A DNA stretch of 64,000 nucleotides from Pyruvatibacter sp. (GCF_040219635.1 NZ_JAVJSC010000008.1:29294-93293), one strand, 5' to 3'. Shown: positions 44,901 through 54,134, counted from the first letter of the stretch. The notes: generated by a model from the sequence alone, not told the origin. Numbers and translations: made by a program.

Positions 44901-46919
44901 TCAGGTGGTCCACAATGCGCGACCACGGGCGAACCGTGCCTGCATGTCGCGTTGACGCGTTTGTCTCACAGCGTCGCGGGCAGCACCCGCTGGTGTGGCG
45001 TCTTCACGGATATTGTCGAGACGCAGCCGCCAGAACAGCCAATGCAGCAGCTTTGTGTTTTCGCGGTAGCGCGGGTCTGCGATGTTGATGTCGGCCCACT
45101 CGTCAACGGCATCACACACGGCATACGCCTCTGCCAGCGCATTCGTAATGTCGGTTTTCTGATGAACGGCGCTGTACAGCGACAGGCGCGCAAAGTGGAA
45201 ATCAAACCACAGGCGCGTGAGTGCAAACTCAGCCTGAAGGCCGGCAATATGGCGCATGTCAGTTGCGCTGTTGCCTGCCTGAAAAAGTGCGTCCGCAGCG
45301 CTATCCAGCAAGATGGAGATGGCGGGCCGCAGCATCGCGCGTTGGGAAATATCGTTTGGTGTGGCGTGCCAGGGGTCGCCCATGTCGGTTGGGGGGGTAT
45401 CCAGAAAATCAGCCGCACCGGCAGCAGCGCCGGGGCGCGCCTCGCGCGGCTCGAAGGTCAGGGCCATGGAAAACGCGTTGGCCAGCGCTTCATAGTGGCC
45501 GGTCAGGGCGTCGGCCGCAGCCTTGCCGACGAGGCCCGCACAAAATGATCGGGTCAGGGTTGCCGGGCTGGCATCAGGCCGCCACGCCAGATGCGCGAAG
45601 GCATAGGCGTTGATCTGCGGGGCACACCACGGCCGTCCACCCACCATGAGAGCCTGAAGCGTATGGACGCCCGCCGCGCGGTAACCTTTTGCATCCTGTG
45701 CCATCAGGTCGGCGAGGGGTGGCAATACGGATTTGAACAGGATGGCATCCAGATAATATTCGAATACCCGCGTCGGCGGCGCATTGGCCTCGTTGAACAA
45801 CGCCATGTTGGCGGCAAGCTCGCCGGGGTAGCGATGGTTGACGGATGAGTTCTTGTCGAACGCGCCATCCGCATAGCTGCGCATCCGCGGGGCCCACAGC
45901 AGCGACACATTATGGCGTGGCCGCGCAGTGGTAGGTGCGGGCTCGGTATCGTGATAGGCGATGTGGGCAATTTGCGCGTCGGGGCTTATGGCGTTGAGTT
46001 CTTCCGCCAGCGCATTGGTGGCAATCAATGCCTGATCCGAGGCGCTTAGTCCCTCACATTCAGGGCTTTGCGACCAGCCGCCACCGGGAATATCGTCCGG
46101 CCACAGATGATATATGTCGGCACCGGGATTGGCCTGAAACCACGCATGAGCGTTTTTGCGAACTTCCGCCATGCCTTGCGCATTGAGCGGCTCAAGGTTG
46201 TGGTCCGGCGTGCGCACACCGTCTTTCATGCGGAAGGCATCCGGCATTTCATCAAACAGTGTGCGCGGCAGGAGGCGTGACAGGCCGTGCCCACCAAGCT
46301 CAAGGGTCATGCCGTAGTGTGTGCAGTGGGCGCGCACCTGCGTGCTCACGTCATGCCATTGACGCACCGGCACGGCACCCAGCGCCAGACCTTCTTCTGC
46401 GGTGTGAACAAAAATAGTGTTGAGGCGGTTGCGGGCCGCCCAGGTTATCCACTCCATGTATTCTGCCAAAAAGGCATGATGGCCAAGGATCAGGCAGCGA
46501 CCTTCAAAGCCCGGTGACTCGGCGCTGGCGTGCGCGATGGAAAAACGTGAGCCTTTGGGCTGGCATGTGTCCTGCGGTTTGTGTCCCGGCCAACTGAACC
46601 CCATGGCCATCAAAAATGAATAGACGCAATACAAAAGCCCGCGCGCACTGTTGCCATTGAGGTGAACAACGCCGTCCTTGATGTTCCAGGTAAAACCATC
46701 TGACGATGATGTGCGATGTTGCAGAATGAACTGCACGGGTGCCTGGGTGCTATTTTGCGGCGCGAGTGTGGTGAGCGCGTCGTGAAGTTCGCGCGCTGCG
46801 GTGGCGGCTGGCGATATGTCCGGCGCGCGCGCAGCGTCAATGTGCCATCCCGCCGTCAGGTCCAAAGTCGCAAGATCAGAGTGGGCAGGGTTTGACATGG
46901 ATGATGAGGTGCCGGGCAT
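44901..46919 (-). CDS. large glycosidase-like protein, GH67/DUF4838-type features
   Basis: A 672-residue protein without a signal peptide. The N-terminal 120 residues resemble the alpha/beta accessory domain of alpha-glucuronidases and hexosaminidases (NGNSARGLLYCVYSFLMAMGFSWPG). A probable TIM barrel follows: YMEWITWAARNRLNTIFVHT, LELGGHGLSRLLP, and the acidic-residue-rich IYHLWPDDIPGGGW. The C-terminal 300 residues are helical (EYYLDAILFKS, QALMVGGRPWCAPQINAYAF). This order is seen in DUF4838 proteins. It probably acts on a uronic-acid or amino-sugar substrate, but without a search the family is only moderately sure. It precedes the carboxyltransferase by 20 bases on the same strand. A second in-frame start lies at 46898. 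Confidence 0.6.
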   Translation of the reverse strand: MPGTSSSMSNPAHSDLATLDLTAGWHIDAARAPDISPAATAARELHDALTTLAPQNSTQAPVQFILQHRTSSSDGFTWNIKDGVVHLNGNSARGLLYCVYSFLMAMGFSWPGHKPQDTCQPKGSRFSIAHASAESPGFEGRCLILGHHAFLAEYMEWITWAARNRLNTIFVHTAEEGLALGAVPVRQWHDVSTQVRAHCTHYGMTLELGGHGLSRLLPRTLFDEMPDAFRMKDGVRTPDHNLEPLNAQGMAEVRKNAHAWFQANPGADIYHLWPDDIPGGGWSQSPECEGLSASDQALIATNALAEELNAISPDAQIAHIAYHDTEPAPTTARPRHNVSLLWAPRMRSYADGAFDKNSSVNHRYPGELAANMALFNEANAPPTRVFEYYLDAILFKSVLPPLADLMAQDAKGYRAAGVHTLQALMVGGRPWCAPQINAYAFAHLAWRPDASPATLTRSFCAGLVGKAAADALTGHYEALANAFSMALTFEPREARPGAAAGAADFLDTPPTDMGDPWHATPNDISQRAMLRPAISILLDSAADALFQAGNSATDMRHIAGLQAEFALTRLWFDFHFARLSLYSAVHQKTDITNALAEAYAVCDAVDEWADINIADPRYRENTKLLHWLFWRLRLDNIREDATPAGAARDAVRQTRQRDMQARFARGRALWTT

Positions 46920-47037
46920 TGTTTTGAACTGTTGGTTTAGCGATGGGCCGCATCGGGTGATAGTGTAGGCCCACCGGTTGTAAATCCATACAAGCCTTGT
47001 TTTGCGTTGTTAGCCACCCAGGAAGGATAGTCCGCCC

Positions 47038-48024
47038 GTGTCGTCACCTGCGCCGCTTATTGATATTTCACAAAACCCGGTGCCGGATGGCGGGGAAGCG
47101 TTCTGGTTTGACGGTTTTGATGGCGGTCGGTTGAGAGGCGCCGTGTGGCCTGCGACTGCGGACACGCCTGAGGGAACGGTAGTGCTGCTGAGCGGGCGCA
47201 CCGAGTTCATCGAGAAGTATTTTGAGACTGTAACCATGCTGCGGGAGCGTGGTTTCGCGGTTGCCACCCTCGACTGGCGCGGACAAGGCATGTCGGTGCG
47301 CGAGACGGACAATCCGTTGCGGGGCCATGCGGACCGCTTTTCTGATTTTGACCGTGACTTTGCACTGTTCCTCAAACAGGTTGCGGCGCGCAATTTGCCT
47401 GCACCGCTGATCGGGCTGGCGCACTCCATGGGCGGACACATCGCGCTGCGCTGGCTTTATCTGGCAGACACGCGCGCGGCGATTGCGCAGGGGCTGCCAA
47501 GGATCGGGCGCATGGTGCTGTCAGCGCCGATGGTTGATCTTGCCATCAGTGCGCGCGCGATGCTGGCCATGCGGCTGCTCAGTTTTATCGGTATCGCTGT
47601 GGGACTGGGTAAACGCTATCTGCCCGGCGGCAGTGACGACAAGGCCACCGGCAGTGATCCGTTCGAGGGCAATCTGGTGACGTCGGACCCGCAACGGTTT
47701 GCACGCCAGAATGCCATTGTAGCGGCCAAGCCTGACTTGCGGCTGGCGACGCCGACGCTGGGGTGGGGCGGCGCAGCGATTGAAAGCATGGATTTTTTGC
47801 AGTCAGACCAGTGTACTGACGCAATCACAACCCCGGTATTGTTCGCAGGCGCCAGCCGCGACGGGCTGATACGGCCCCGTGACGTAGAGGCGTATGCAAA
47901 GCGTCTGGCCAACGGGCGCTATATTTTGTGTGAAGGCGCGAAGCACGAGATTTTGATGGAGCGTGACGACATTCAAAAACCGTTCTGGGAGGCATTTGAT
48001 GCGTTCGTCGGCGTGGACAGGTAG
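47038..48024 (+). CDS. alpha/beta hydrolase, lysophospholipase/monoglyceride lipase-like
   Basis: A 328-residue alpha/beta hydrolase of the PldB/monoacylglycerol-lipase type. The nucleophile motif is AHSMGGH (Ser130), preceded by the typical DWRGQGMS block (about residues 79-86). The Asp lies in GASRDGLIRPRD and the His in CEGAKHEIL. It starts with GTG at 47038 behind GGAAGG (47021-47026). There is no signal peptide, so it is likely cytoplasmic or membrane-associated, acting on lysophospholipids or monoglycerides. It diverges from the glycosidase-like gene, with both promoters in the 118 bases between. Confidence 0.85.
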   Translation: MSSPAPLIDISQNPVPDGGEAFWFDGFDGGRLRGAVWPATADTPEGTVVLLSGRTEFIEKYFETVTMLRERGFAVATLDWRGQGMSVRETDNPLRGHADRFSDFDRDFALFLKQVAARNLPAPLIGLAHSMGGHIALRWLYLADTRAAIAQGLPRIGRMVLSAPMVDLAISARAMLAMRLLSFIGIAVGLGKRYLPGGSDDKATGSDPFEGNLVTSDPQRFARQNAIVAAKPDLRLATPTLGWGGAAIESMDFLQSDQCTDAITTPVLFAGASRDGLIRPRDVEAYAKRLANGRYILCEGAKHEILMERDDIQKPFWEAFDAFVGVDR

Positions 48025-48035
48025 CGTGCTCCGTC

Positions 48036-48064
48036 AGCCTGCCACTAGCCTGCCACTAGCCTGC
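48036..48064. repeat. 11-bp tandem repeat spanning the hisN stop
   Basis: AGCCTGCCACT occurs at 48036-48046 and 48047-48057, with a partial third copy (AGCCTGC) to 48064. The hisN stop codon is contained in it, so the reading-frame end lies in a recent local duplication. Confidence 0.85.
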
Positions 48065-48874
48065 AAGTGACAGGTGCGCGACAGCAGCTTGATGAACGCG
48101 CCTGTCGCCCGCAGCCAGTGTCATGCCGCCGGAGCGATCAAAGTCCGCGCCTGACCGCAGGGGGCGTCCGGCCCAGTCGCTGACAATGCCGCCTGCGGCT
48201 TCAATAACCGGCACAAGCGGCAAAATATCGTAGGGCTGGTTGTAGGCCTCCACCACAAGGTCAATCTGGCCCAGCGCCACCATGGCGTAGTTGTAGCAGT
48301 CACCGCCATAGCGCAGCAGCTTGATGTCGGCGGCCAGTGCGGCAAAGACTTCCTTTTGAGGTGACATGCCGAACATGCGCGGGTCCGTTGCGGCCATCAC
48401 GGCATCCTTGAGGCCTGCGCACGAGCGGACAGACATCGGCTGTTCGCCATCGCGGGTGATGAACTTTGCGCCTGAGGGGCCGCCAACAAAACGTTCGCCG
48501 GTATAGGGCTGGTCCATCACACCCACGACGGGCACGCCATCATGCATGGCTCCGATGAGCGTGCCCCAGGTTGGCAATCCCGACATGAACGCGCGGGTGC
48601 CGTCGATCGGGTCAATGATCCATGACACCTGCGACGCACCATCCTTCGCGCCTAACTCTTCGCCCAGAATACCGTGGGCTGGATAGGTCGCGCCAATCAG
48701 ATCGCGGATCGCGCGTTCTCCCGCCCGATCGCCTTGCGTTACCGGATCAAACTGGCCGTGGGAGCGTTTGTCCTCCACCTCAAGGCGGGTGCGGAAATAC
48801 GGCATGATGGCCGCGCCCGACGCATCCGCCAGCGTGTGGATGAAGGCCTCAAGCTCATGCAGGTTCTCATTCAT
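48056..48874 (-). CDS. hisN: histidinol-phosphatase, inositol monophosphatase family
   Basis: A 272-residue phosphatase of the IMPase superfamily, matching the HisN-type histidinol-phosphatases that perform the penultimate step of histidine synthesis in many alphaproteobacteria. The metal-binding motifs are GEELG (about residue 71), WIIDPIDGTRAF (about 85-96) and DCYNYAMVALGQIDLVVEA with QPYDILPLVPVIEAAGG (about 195-230). The start ATG 48874 is the only good one. The stop codon lies within an 11-bp tandem repeat. Other family activities (inositol or PAP phosphatase) are possible but less likely. Confidence 0.87.
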   Translation of the reverse strand: MNENLHELEAFIHTLADASGAAIMPYFRTRLEVEDKRSHGQFDPVTQGDRAGERAIRDLIGATYPAHGILGEELGAKDGASQVSWIIDPIDGTRAFMSGLPTWGTLIGAMHDGVPVVGVMDQPYTGERFVGGPSGAKFITRDGEQPMSVRSCAGLKDAVMAATDPRMFGMSPQKEVFAALAADIKLLRYGGDCYNYAMVALGQIDLVVEAYNQPYDILPLVPVIEAAGGIVSDWAGRPLRSGADFDRSGGMTLAAGDRRVHQAAVAHLSLAG

Positions 48875-48934
48875 GCGTCTTGGGTATCGTCCTCAGGTCG
48901 AGGCGACAAGCACTAATCGAAAAGCTGCCTTGGC

Positions 48935-50773
48935 TTACTGTGCCGCAGCAGCGGCGCTGCGGTTACGCTTGCGCTCATTGGGGTCCAGGTAGCGCTTGCG
49001 CAGACGTATGTTCTGCGGGGTTATTTCCACCAGCTCGTCGTCGCCGATGTAGGATATAGCCTGTTCCAGCGCCATCGGTTGCACGGTTGTGAGCTTCACG
49101 GCTTCATCGCGCGAGGTGGTGCGGATGTTGGTGAGCTGCTTGCCTTTGAGCGGGTTCACCTCCAGATCGTCGGGCCGCGAATTGGCGCCGATAATCATGC
49201 CGCGATAGACCTTGGTGCCCGGCGTAATGAACAGCGAGCCGCGGTCTTCGAGGTTCCACAGGGCATAGGCCACCGCTTCGCCATCACTGTTGGCGATGAG
49301 GACGCCATGGTGGCGTCCGCCAATCTCGCCCACGTAAGGCACCCAGCCATGGAAGATGCGGGACATGATGCCGGTGCCGCGCGTGTCGGTCATGAACTCG
49401 CCCTGATAGCCAATGAGCGAGCGGGCCGGGCAGATGAATGTGAGGCGCGTCTTGCCGGCGCCCGACGGCACCATGCCCATCAACTCGGCCTTGCGCTGGG
49501 TCAGCTTGTCGATGACAACGCCGCTGTATTCCTCGTCCACATCAATCTGAACTTCTTCGGCAGGCTCAATCTTTTTGCCGTTCTCGTCCTCGCGCATCAA
49601 CACGCGTGGACGGGAGATGGATACCTCAAAGCCTTCGCGGCGCATGGTCTCGATCAGAATGCCAAGCTGCAACTCGCCCCGACCGGCCACCTCGTAGGCG
49701 TCGCCGCCGGGGACTTCGGTGATTTTGATGGCCACATTGCCTTCGGCTTCACGCAGCAACCGTTCGCGGATGACGCGGCTTTGCACCTTTGAGCCTTCGC
49801 GACCTGCCAGCGGGCTGTCGTTCACCATCATGGTTATGGCGAGGGTAGGCGGATCAACGGGCTTTGAATCAAGCGCTTCGGTAATGGAGACATCGCACAG
49901 GGTGTCTGACACGGTGGCGTTCTTGAGGCCGGCAATGGCAACAATGTCACCGGGTTCAGCGCTGTCCACCGCTTCACGCAGCGGGCCACGGAACGCCAGC
50001 ACCTTGGTGACGCGGCCGCGTTCCCGCTCCTTGCCGTTGCGGGTCAAGACCTTGATCTGCATGTTGGGTTTGATAGTGCCCGCCTTGATGCGGCCTGACA
50101 GCAGGCGACCAAGGAACGGGTCGGATTCAATGCCGGTTGCTAGCAGTTCAAACGGCGCGTCGGTGTTGCCAAGGTCAACGGGGGCGGGCACATGCTCAAT
50201 GATGGCATCCAGCAGCGCGTCCATGTTCTCGCCGCTGGTGGCCTCTGTGGCTGACGCCCAGCCTTCGCGGGCGGACGCATAAAGTACGGGAAAGTCCAGT
50301 TGCTCGTCGCTGGCTTCAAGGTTTGCGAACAGGTCAAACACTGCTTCATGCACGTAGTCGGCGCGCGCATCCTTGCGGTCCATCTTGTTGATGACCACGA
50401 CCGGGCGCAGGCCCAGCGCAAGTGCCTTCATGGTCACAAACTTGGTTTGCGGCATGGCGCCTTCGGCGGCGTCCACCAGCAACAGCACGCCGTCCACCAT
50501 GGAGAGAATGCGCTCGACTTCGCCGCCAAAGTCGGCGTGGCCGGGCGTATCCACCAGGTTGATGCGAACGCCTTTCCACTCGAAGCTGGCTACCTTGGCT
50601 GAAATGGTAATGCCGCGCTCGCGCTCCAGATCGCCCGAATCCATCGCGCGGTCTTCCACTTCCTGGCCTTCCCGGAACACGCCGGAGGCCTGAAACAGCT
50701 TGTCCACCATGGTGGTCTTGCCGTGGTCAACGTGGGCGATAATCGCAATATTGCGGCGTTCCTGAGCGGGCAT
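48935..50773 (-). CDS. typA: translational GTPase TypA/BipA
   Basis: A 612-residue ribosome-binding GTPase with full-length EF-G-like architecture. The G1 motif AHVDHGKTT lies near residue 13, G3 DTPGHADFGGE near residue 76, and G4 NKMDR near residue 130. The beta-barrel domain and the C-terminal RGTGIMSRIFHGW and PGTKVYRGMIIGANSRPDDL are the TypA-specific parts. It aids ribosome biogenesis and stress or low-temperature growth. A 15-bp inverted repeat lies in its leader at 50816-50860. It is otherwise an ordinary housekeeping gene. Confidence 0.96.
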   Translation of the reverse strand: MPAQERRNIAIIAHVDHGKTTMVDKLFQASGVFREGQEVEDRAMDSGDLERERGITISAKVASFEWKGVRINLVDTPGHADFGGEVERILSMVDGVLLLVDAAEGAMPQTKFVTMKALALGLRPVVVINKMDRKDARADYVHEAVFDLFANLEASDEQLDFPVLYASAREGWASATEATSGENMDALLDAIIEHVPAPVDLGNTDAPFELLATGIESDPFLGRLLSGRIKAGTIKPNMQIKVLTRNGKERERGRVTKVLAFRGPLREAVDSAEPGDIVAIAGLKNATVSDTLCDVSITEALDSKPVDPPTLAITMMVNDSPLAGREGSKVQSRVIRERLLREAEGNVAIKITEVPGGDAYEVAGRGELQLGILIETMRREGFEVSISRPRVLMREDENGKKIEPAEEVQIDVDEEYSGVVIDKLTQRKAELMGMVPSGAGKTRLTFICPARSLIGYQGEFMTDTRGTGIMSRIFHGWVPYVGEIGGRHHGVLIANSDGEAVAYALWNLEDRGSLFITPGTKVYRGMIIGANSRPDDLEVNPLKGKQLTNIRTTSRDEAVKLTTVQPMALEQAISYIGDDELVEITPQNIRLRKRYLDPNERKRNRSAAAAAQ

Positions 50774-50815
50774 AGGGGTGGTCTTTCGTGGGTTAAATCA
50801 TATGTGCGCCCATGC

Positions 50816-50860
50816 AAGAAGGGCGCGGAATCGGGATGTCCCCATTTCCGCGCCCTTCTT
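50816..50860. repeat. long perfect inverted repeat between yceI-like gene and typA
   Basis: The arms AAGAAGGGCGCGGAA (50816-50830) and TTCCGCGCCCTTCTT (50846-50860) match over 15 bp with a 15-base loop that itself holds GGGA-TG-TCCC. It lies downstream of the YceI gene stop and about 45 bases upstream of typA on the same strand. It may be a terminator without a clean U-tract, or a structured typA leader. Confidence 0.7.
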
Positions 50861-50950
50861 ATGAGGACGTTGCTGGCGCCGGTATAGGCTTTGGCGCGCG
50901 CTATGTCGAGAAAATGTTGCGGCGCAACACTTTAGCCGGTTTTTTCCGTA

Positions 50951-51640
50951 TCAGCCTTCTTCGGCGGCATCGGCTTCCTCGCGGATGCCTTCAACCTGAA
51001 TCATCAGGTCAATGTCCTTGCCGATGGCCGGAACCCCGTACTCCATGCCCCATTGCGTGCGATCCAGCGTGCCGGACGCTGAAAATCCGGCAACATATTT
51101 GCCAGAAAACGGGTGAGCCCCCGCCTGGTTGAACGTTACGTCGAGGGTCACCGGATGGGTCTGGCCCAGCAGGGTGAGGTCGCCGGTAACCGTGGCGGAC
51201 ATCTCGCCGGTCGGCTCAACGCTGGTGGAGACAAAGGTCATTTCAGGAAACTCTTCGGTTTTGAAGAAGTCGTCACCGCGCAGGTGCTCGTCGCGCGCAT
51301 CCCAGCCGCTGTCGATGCTGGCTGTGTCGATGGTGACGGAGACACTGCTGGCGGCCAGATCTTCCGCGTTCAGCGTGAACGAGCCGGAGATTTTATCAAA
51401 ACCGCCGATGGTGTCGGAGAAGCCAAGATGGCTGACCTTGAAGGCCGCGTGCACATGGCTTTCGTCAATGGTGAAGGTGCCACTTTCAGCAACCGCATCA
51501 GCGTCCTGCGCAAAGGCCGGGGATGCAAACGCTGCCCACAACAAGGCGATGGCAGCTAGAATGGCGGTCGCAGTCATGATGGCGGTGCGGGTGCGAGTGT
51601 CGTTCTGCGCTGCTTTGGCGCGCGCATGGTGGCGTGTCAT
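50951..51640 (-). CDS. YceI-family periplasmic protein
   Basis: A 229-residue protein with a signal peptide (about residues 1-45, after a basic N-region, ending SPAFAQ) and a YceI lipocalin-like domain (GTFTIDESHVHAAFKVSHLG, the conserved DTASIDSGWDARDEHLRGDDFF and the hydrophobic LDVTFNQAGAHPF). The fold binds polyisoprenoid-like lipids such as ubiquinone-8 in the prototype. ATG 51640 was chosen because GGGAGA lies 8 bases upstream and the longer frame to 51943 is not coding. It is a single gene on the minus strand. Confidence 0.9.
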   Translation of the reverse strand: MTRHHARAKAAQNDTRTRTAIMTATAILAAIALLWAAFASPAFAQDADAVAESGTFTIDESHVHAAFKVSHLGFSDTIGGFDKISGSFTLNAEDLAASSVSVTIDTASIDSGWDARDEHLRGDDFFKTEEFPEMTFVSTSVEPTGEMSATVTGDLTLLGQTHPVTLDVTFNQAGAHPFSGKYVAGFSASGTLDRTQWGMEYGVPAIGKDIDLMIQVEGIREEADAAEEG

Positions 51641-51734
51641 GGATACGTCTCCCTGAATACACAACGGGTGTCTGTCACGGATCAGCCTAGCACGGCGGCG
51701 CGTGGTTGCCAGCGAAACCGGCGAGTGCGGATTG

Positions 51735-52844
51735 CTAGCGGTGCAGCAGGCGCGGCCGGGCACGACCGGTAGGCTCAGAGGTGCGCTGGATGGCGAGGTT
51801 GGAAACAAACTGCCGCGCGCAGGCTTCCCACGAGTAGTCCAGCGCAAAAGAGCGGGCACATTGCGGTGAAATGGTAACGGCCGTGCGTGCCGCGCTGGCC
51901 AGGTCATCCCGCAAGCAGCCAACAGGCGCATCGCCGATGACATCCTTTGGCCCCTGAACGGGGTAGGCGGCTACCGGTGTGCCGGATGCCAGTGCTTCCA
52001 GCGTCACAAGGCCGAATGTGTCGGTTTTGCTGGGAAACACGAAACAGTCGCTGGCGGCATAGTGCTCGGCCAGCTCCTCGCCGAACCGGGGGCCGACAAA
52101 ATGCGCCTGGGTATATTTCCGGCGCAACGCATCAAGCTGCGGGCCGCTGCCCACCACGAGTTTTGAGCCGGGCAGGTCGAGTTCCAAAAACGCCTCGATA
52201 TTTTTTTCAACCGCGACGCGCCCGACATAGAGCCAGATCGGGCGCGGCAGGCCAAGAAAATCAGCCGACCTCAGGTCAGGGCGCGGGCGGAACAATTCAG
52301 TATCAACACCCCGTGACCAAAGCGCTGTGGAGGGAAAATGCCGCGCCTTCATTTCGTCCTGCAACGAACGTGTGGCCACCATCATGGTTGTGGCCGGCCC
52401 ATGGAACCAGCGCAGGAAATGGTAGCCGAACGACACCGGTATGCCGAAGCGGGCCTTGATGTATTCGGGAAAGCGGGTGTGGAACGATGTTGAAAACGGC
52501 AGGCCGTTGCGCACGCAATAGTTTCGCGCCACAAGCCCCAGCGGCCCTTCGGTGGCAATATGAATGGCACTGGGGGCAAATTCTTTCACCGTTCTGCGCA
52601 TCCATGTCAGTGGCCAAAGAGACAGCCTGATCTCCGGATAGGTTGGCGCGGGAACCGTTTTGAAGTCTTGCGGTGTGACATAGCGGACTGTGTGGCCCAT
52701 GTTGCACAGTTCGCCGCCAAGCTGTTGCAGAGAACGCACCACACCGTTCACCTGCGGATCCCAGGCGTCGGTTATAATGAGAACACGCTGCGGCGCCCCG
52801 CAGGCGGAACTTGCACCATGCTCGATGGTCTGGAGGAAAGTCAT
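51735..52844 (-). CDS. GT-B glycosyltransferase, Agt-type glycolipid synthase candidate
   Basis: A 369-residue GT4-type glycosyltransferase. The N-terminal domain shows LIITDAWDPQVNGVVRSLQQL, as in diacylglycerol glycosyltransferases of the GDP-mannose/sulfoquinovosyl type. The C-terminal domain has WLYVGRVAVEKNIEAFL near residue 210 and the donor-binding DCFVFPSKTDTFGLVTLEALASG near 280. It overlaps the start of the upstream metallophosphoesterase by 4 bases, a coupling also found for PlcP and Agt in phosphate-starved marine bacteria. There Agt glycosylates the diacylglycerol that PlcP frees from phospholipids. The sugar donor here is inferred, not shown. Confidence 0.8.
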   Translation of the reverse strand: MTFLQTIEHGASSACGAPQRVLIITDAWDPQVNGVVRSLQQLGGELCNMGHTVRYVTPQDFKTVPAPTYPEIRLSLWPLTWMRRTVKEFAPSAIHIATEGPLGLVARNYCVRNGLPFSTSFHTRFPEYIKARFGIPVSFGYHFLRWFHGPATTMMVATRSLQDEMKARHFPSTALWSRGVDTELFRPRPDLRSADFLGLPRPIWLYVGRVAVEKNIEAFLELDLPGSKLVVGSGPQLDALRRKYTQAHFVGPRFGEELAEHYAASDCFVFPSKTDTFGLVTLEALASGTPVAAYPVQGPKDVIGDAPVGCLRDDLASAARTAVTISPQCARSFALDYSWEACARQFVSNLAIQRTSEPTGRARPRLLHR

Positions 52845-53944
52845 GCGGCGGTGCTTGCCGCTTCGGTGTCGGCTGTTTTGGTAACAGGCGCTGCGTCAGC
52901 GCATGACGGGCGCGCTTGCAGTGCGGCGCGTTCGGCCTCCACGTCCGCTGCAAACCGTGTCCAGTGAAGAACAGTGAAGTTCCCTGCATCGTCCTCGGCC
53001 AGCGCCGTGCAGCTTTCCACCCAGTCGCCGTCATTCATGTAAATGACGCCATCCATCTCGCGTATCTCCGCATGGTGGATGTGGCCGCACACCACACCGT
53101 CAACGCCGCGGTCGCGGGCTTCGCGGGCAACGGCGTCTTCATATTTCGAAATGTATTCGACGGCGTTTTTCACCTTGTGTTTGAGGTATCCCGACAGCGA
53201 CCAGTAAGACAGGCCAAGGGCACGGCGGATACTGTGCAGGGCACTGGAGCAGGCAAGCGCGAAGTTGTAGGCACGGTCACCTGCATGGGCCAGCCATTTG
53301 GCATAGCGTACGACGCCGTCAAACTGATCACCGTGCAGCACCAGATATGACTTGCCGTCGGCGGCGCGGTGAATGTCTTCATTGATGACTTCCACTCCGG
53401 CCAGTGTCACGCCGACATAGTCACGCAGCGCTTCATCATGATTGCCGGGCACATAGATGACGCGGGTGCCCTTGCGGGCCTTGCGCAATATTTCCTGAAT
53501 GACGTGATTGTGGGCATCGTTCCAGTACCACGCGCGCCTGATGCGCCACCCGTCAATGATGTCGCCCACCAGATAGAGCGTCTGCGCCTCATTGTGGCGC
53601 AAAAAATCAGCCAGCAACTCAGCCTTGCAGCCCGGCGTGCCCAGATGGGTGTCGGAGATAAACAAAGTGCGGTGGCGGGTTGGTTTGCGGACAATCAGGT
53701 GGCCGCGTTTGACACGCTTGCGGCCTTTGCGGCCCATGCTGAACAGCGCCAGACGCTTGCGGAATGACCGGGGCTTTGGCCCGCCGGCATCCGGAAGGCT
53801 GTCGTCGCCCGTATCCGCATCGCGGGCGTAGCGCGCCACTTTCTGCATCAGGGTTGCGTGGGCCATAGACATGGTTGCTGCCGCGTGTCCTTTGACGGGA
53901 AGGCGCGGGCGTAACCGCACGCGCTTTGGCCTGTTCATCTGCAA
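52841..53944 (-). CDS. calcineurin-like metallophosphoesterase, PlcP-type candidate
   Basis: A 367-residue metallophosphoesterase of COG2908, the family often called UDP-2,3-diacylglucosamine hydrolase but including the PlcP phospholipase C. The metal motifs are SDTHLG (98-103), GDIIDGW (128-134), GNHDE (167-171), HGDQFD and CGHIHH. A basic N-terminal extension of about 90 residues precedes the domain, and the C-terminal tail is acidic/Ala-rich. Next to a glycosyltransferase (4-bp overlap) the PlcP role in removing phospholipid headgroups under phosphate limitation is more likely than LpxH. A Pho-box-like sequence upstream is only weak. Confidence 0.8.
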   Translation of the reverse strand: MQMNRPKRVRLRPRLPVKGHAAATMSMAHATLMQKVARYARDADTGDDSLPDAGGPKPRSFRKRLALFSMGRKGRKRVKRGHLIVRKPTRHRTLFISDTHLGTPGCKAELLADFLRHNEAQTLYLVGDIIDGWRIRRAWYWNDAHNHVIQEILRKARKGTRVIYVPGNHDEALRDYVGVTLAGVEVINEDIHRAADGKSYLVLHGDQFDGVVRYAKWLAHAGDRAYNFALACSSALHSIRRALGLSYWSLSGYLKHKVKNAVEYISKYEDAVAREARDRGVDGVVCGHIHHAEIREMDGVIYMNDGDWVESCTALAEDDAGNFTVLHWTRFAADVEAERAALQARPSCADAAPVTKTADTEAASTAA

Positions 53945-54134
53945 ACGGCGTTGCTTGGCCGGGGAGGCGAATCAAATACGTCGGCAGCGACTTGCGCGGA
54001 CTATTGCGATGCAGCTTGAAAGATCTGTGACGACTCGATGAACCATTTGTATGCGGACGTTAAATCCGCAAGGGATGGCGCACGGGGTGCACAAGGTGCC
54101 TGTGACCGAGTGGTATGTCTGCGCTGACGGGACG

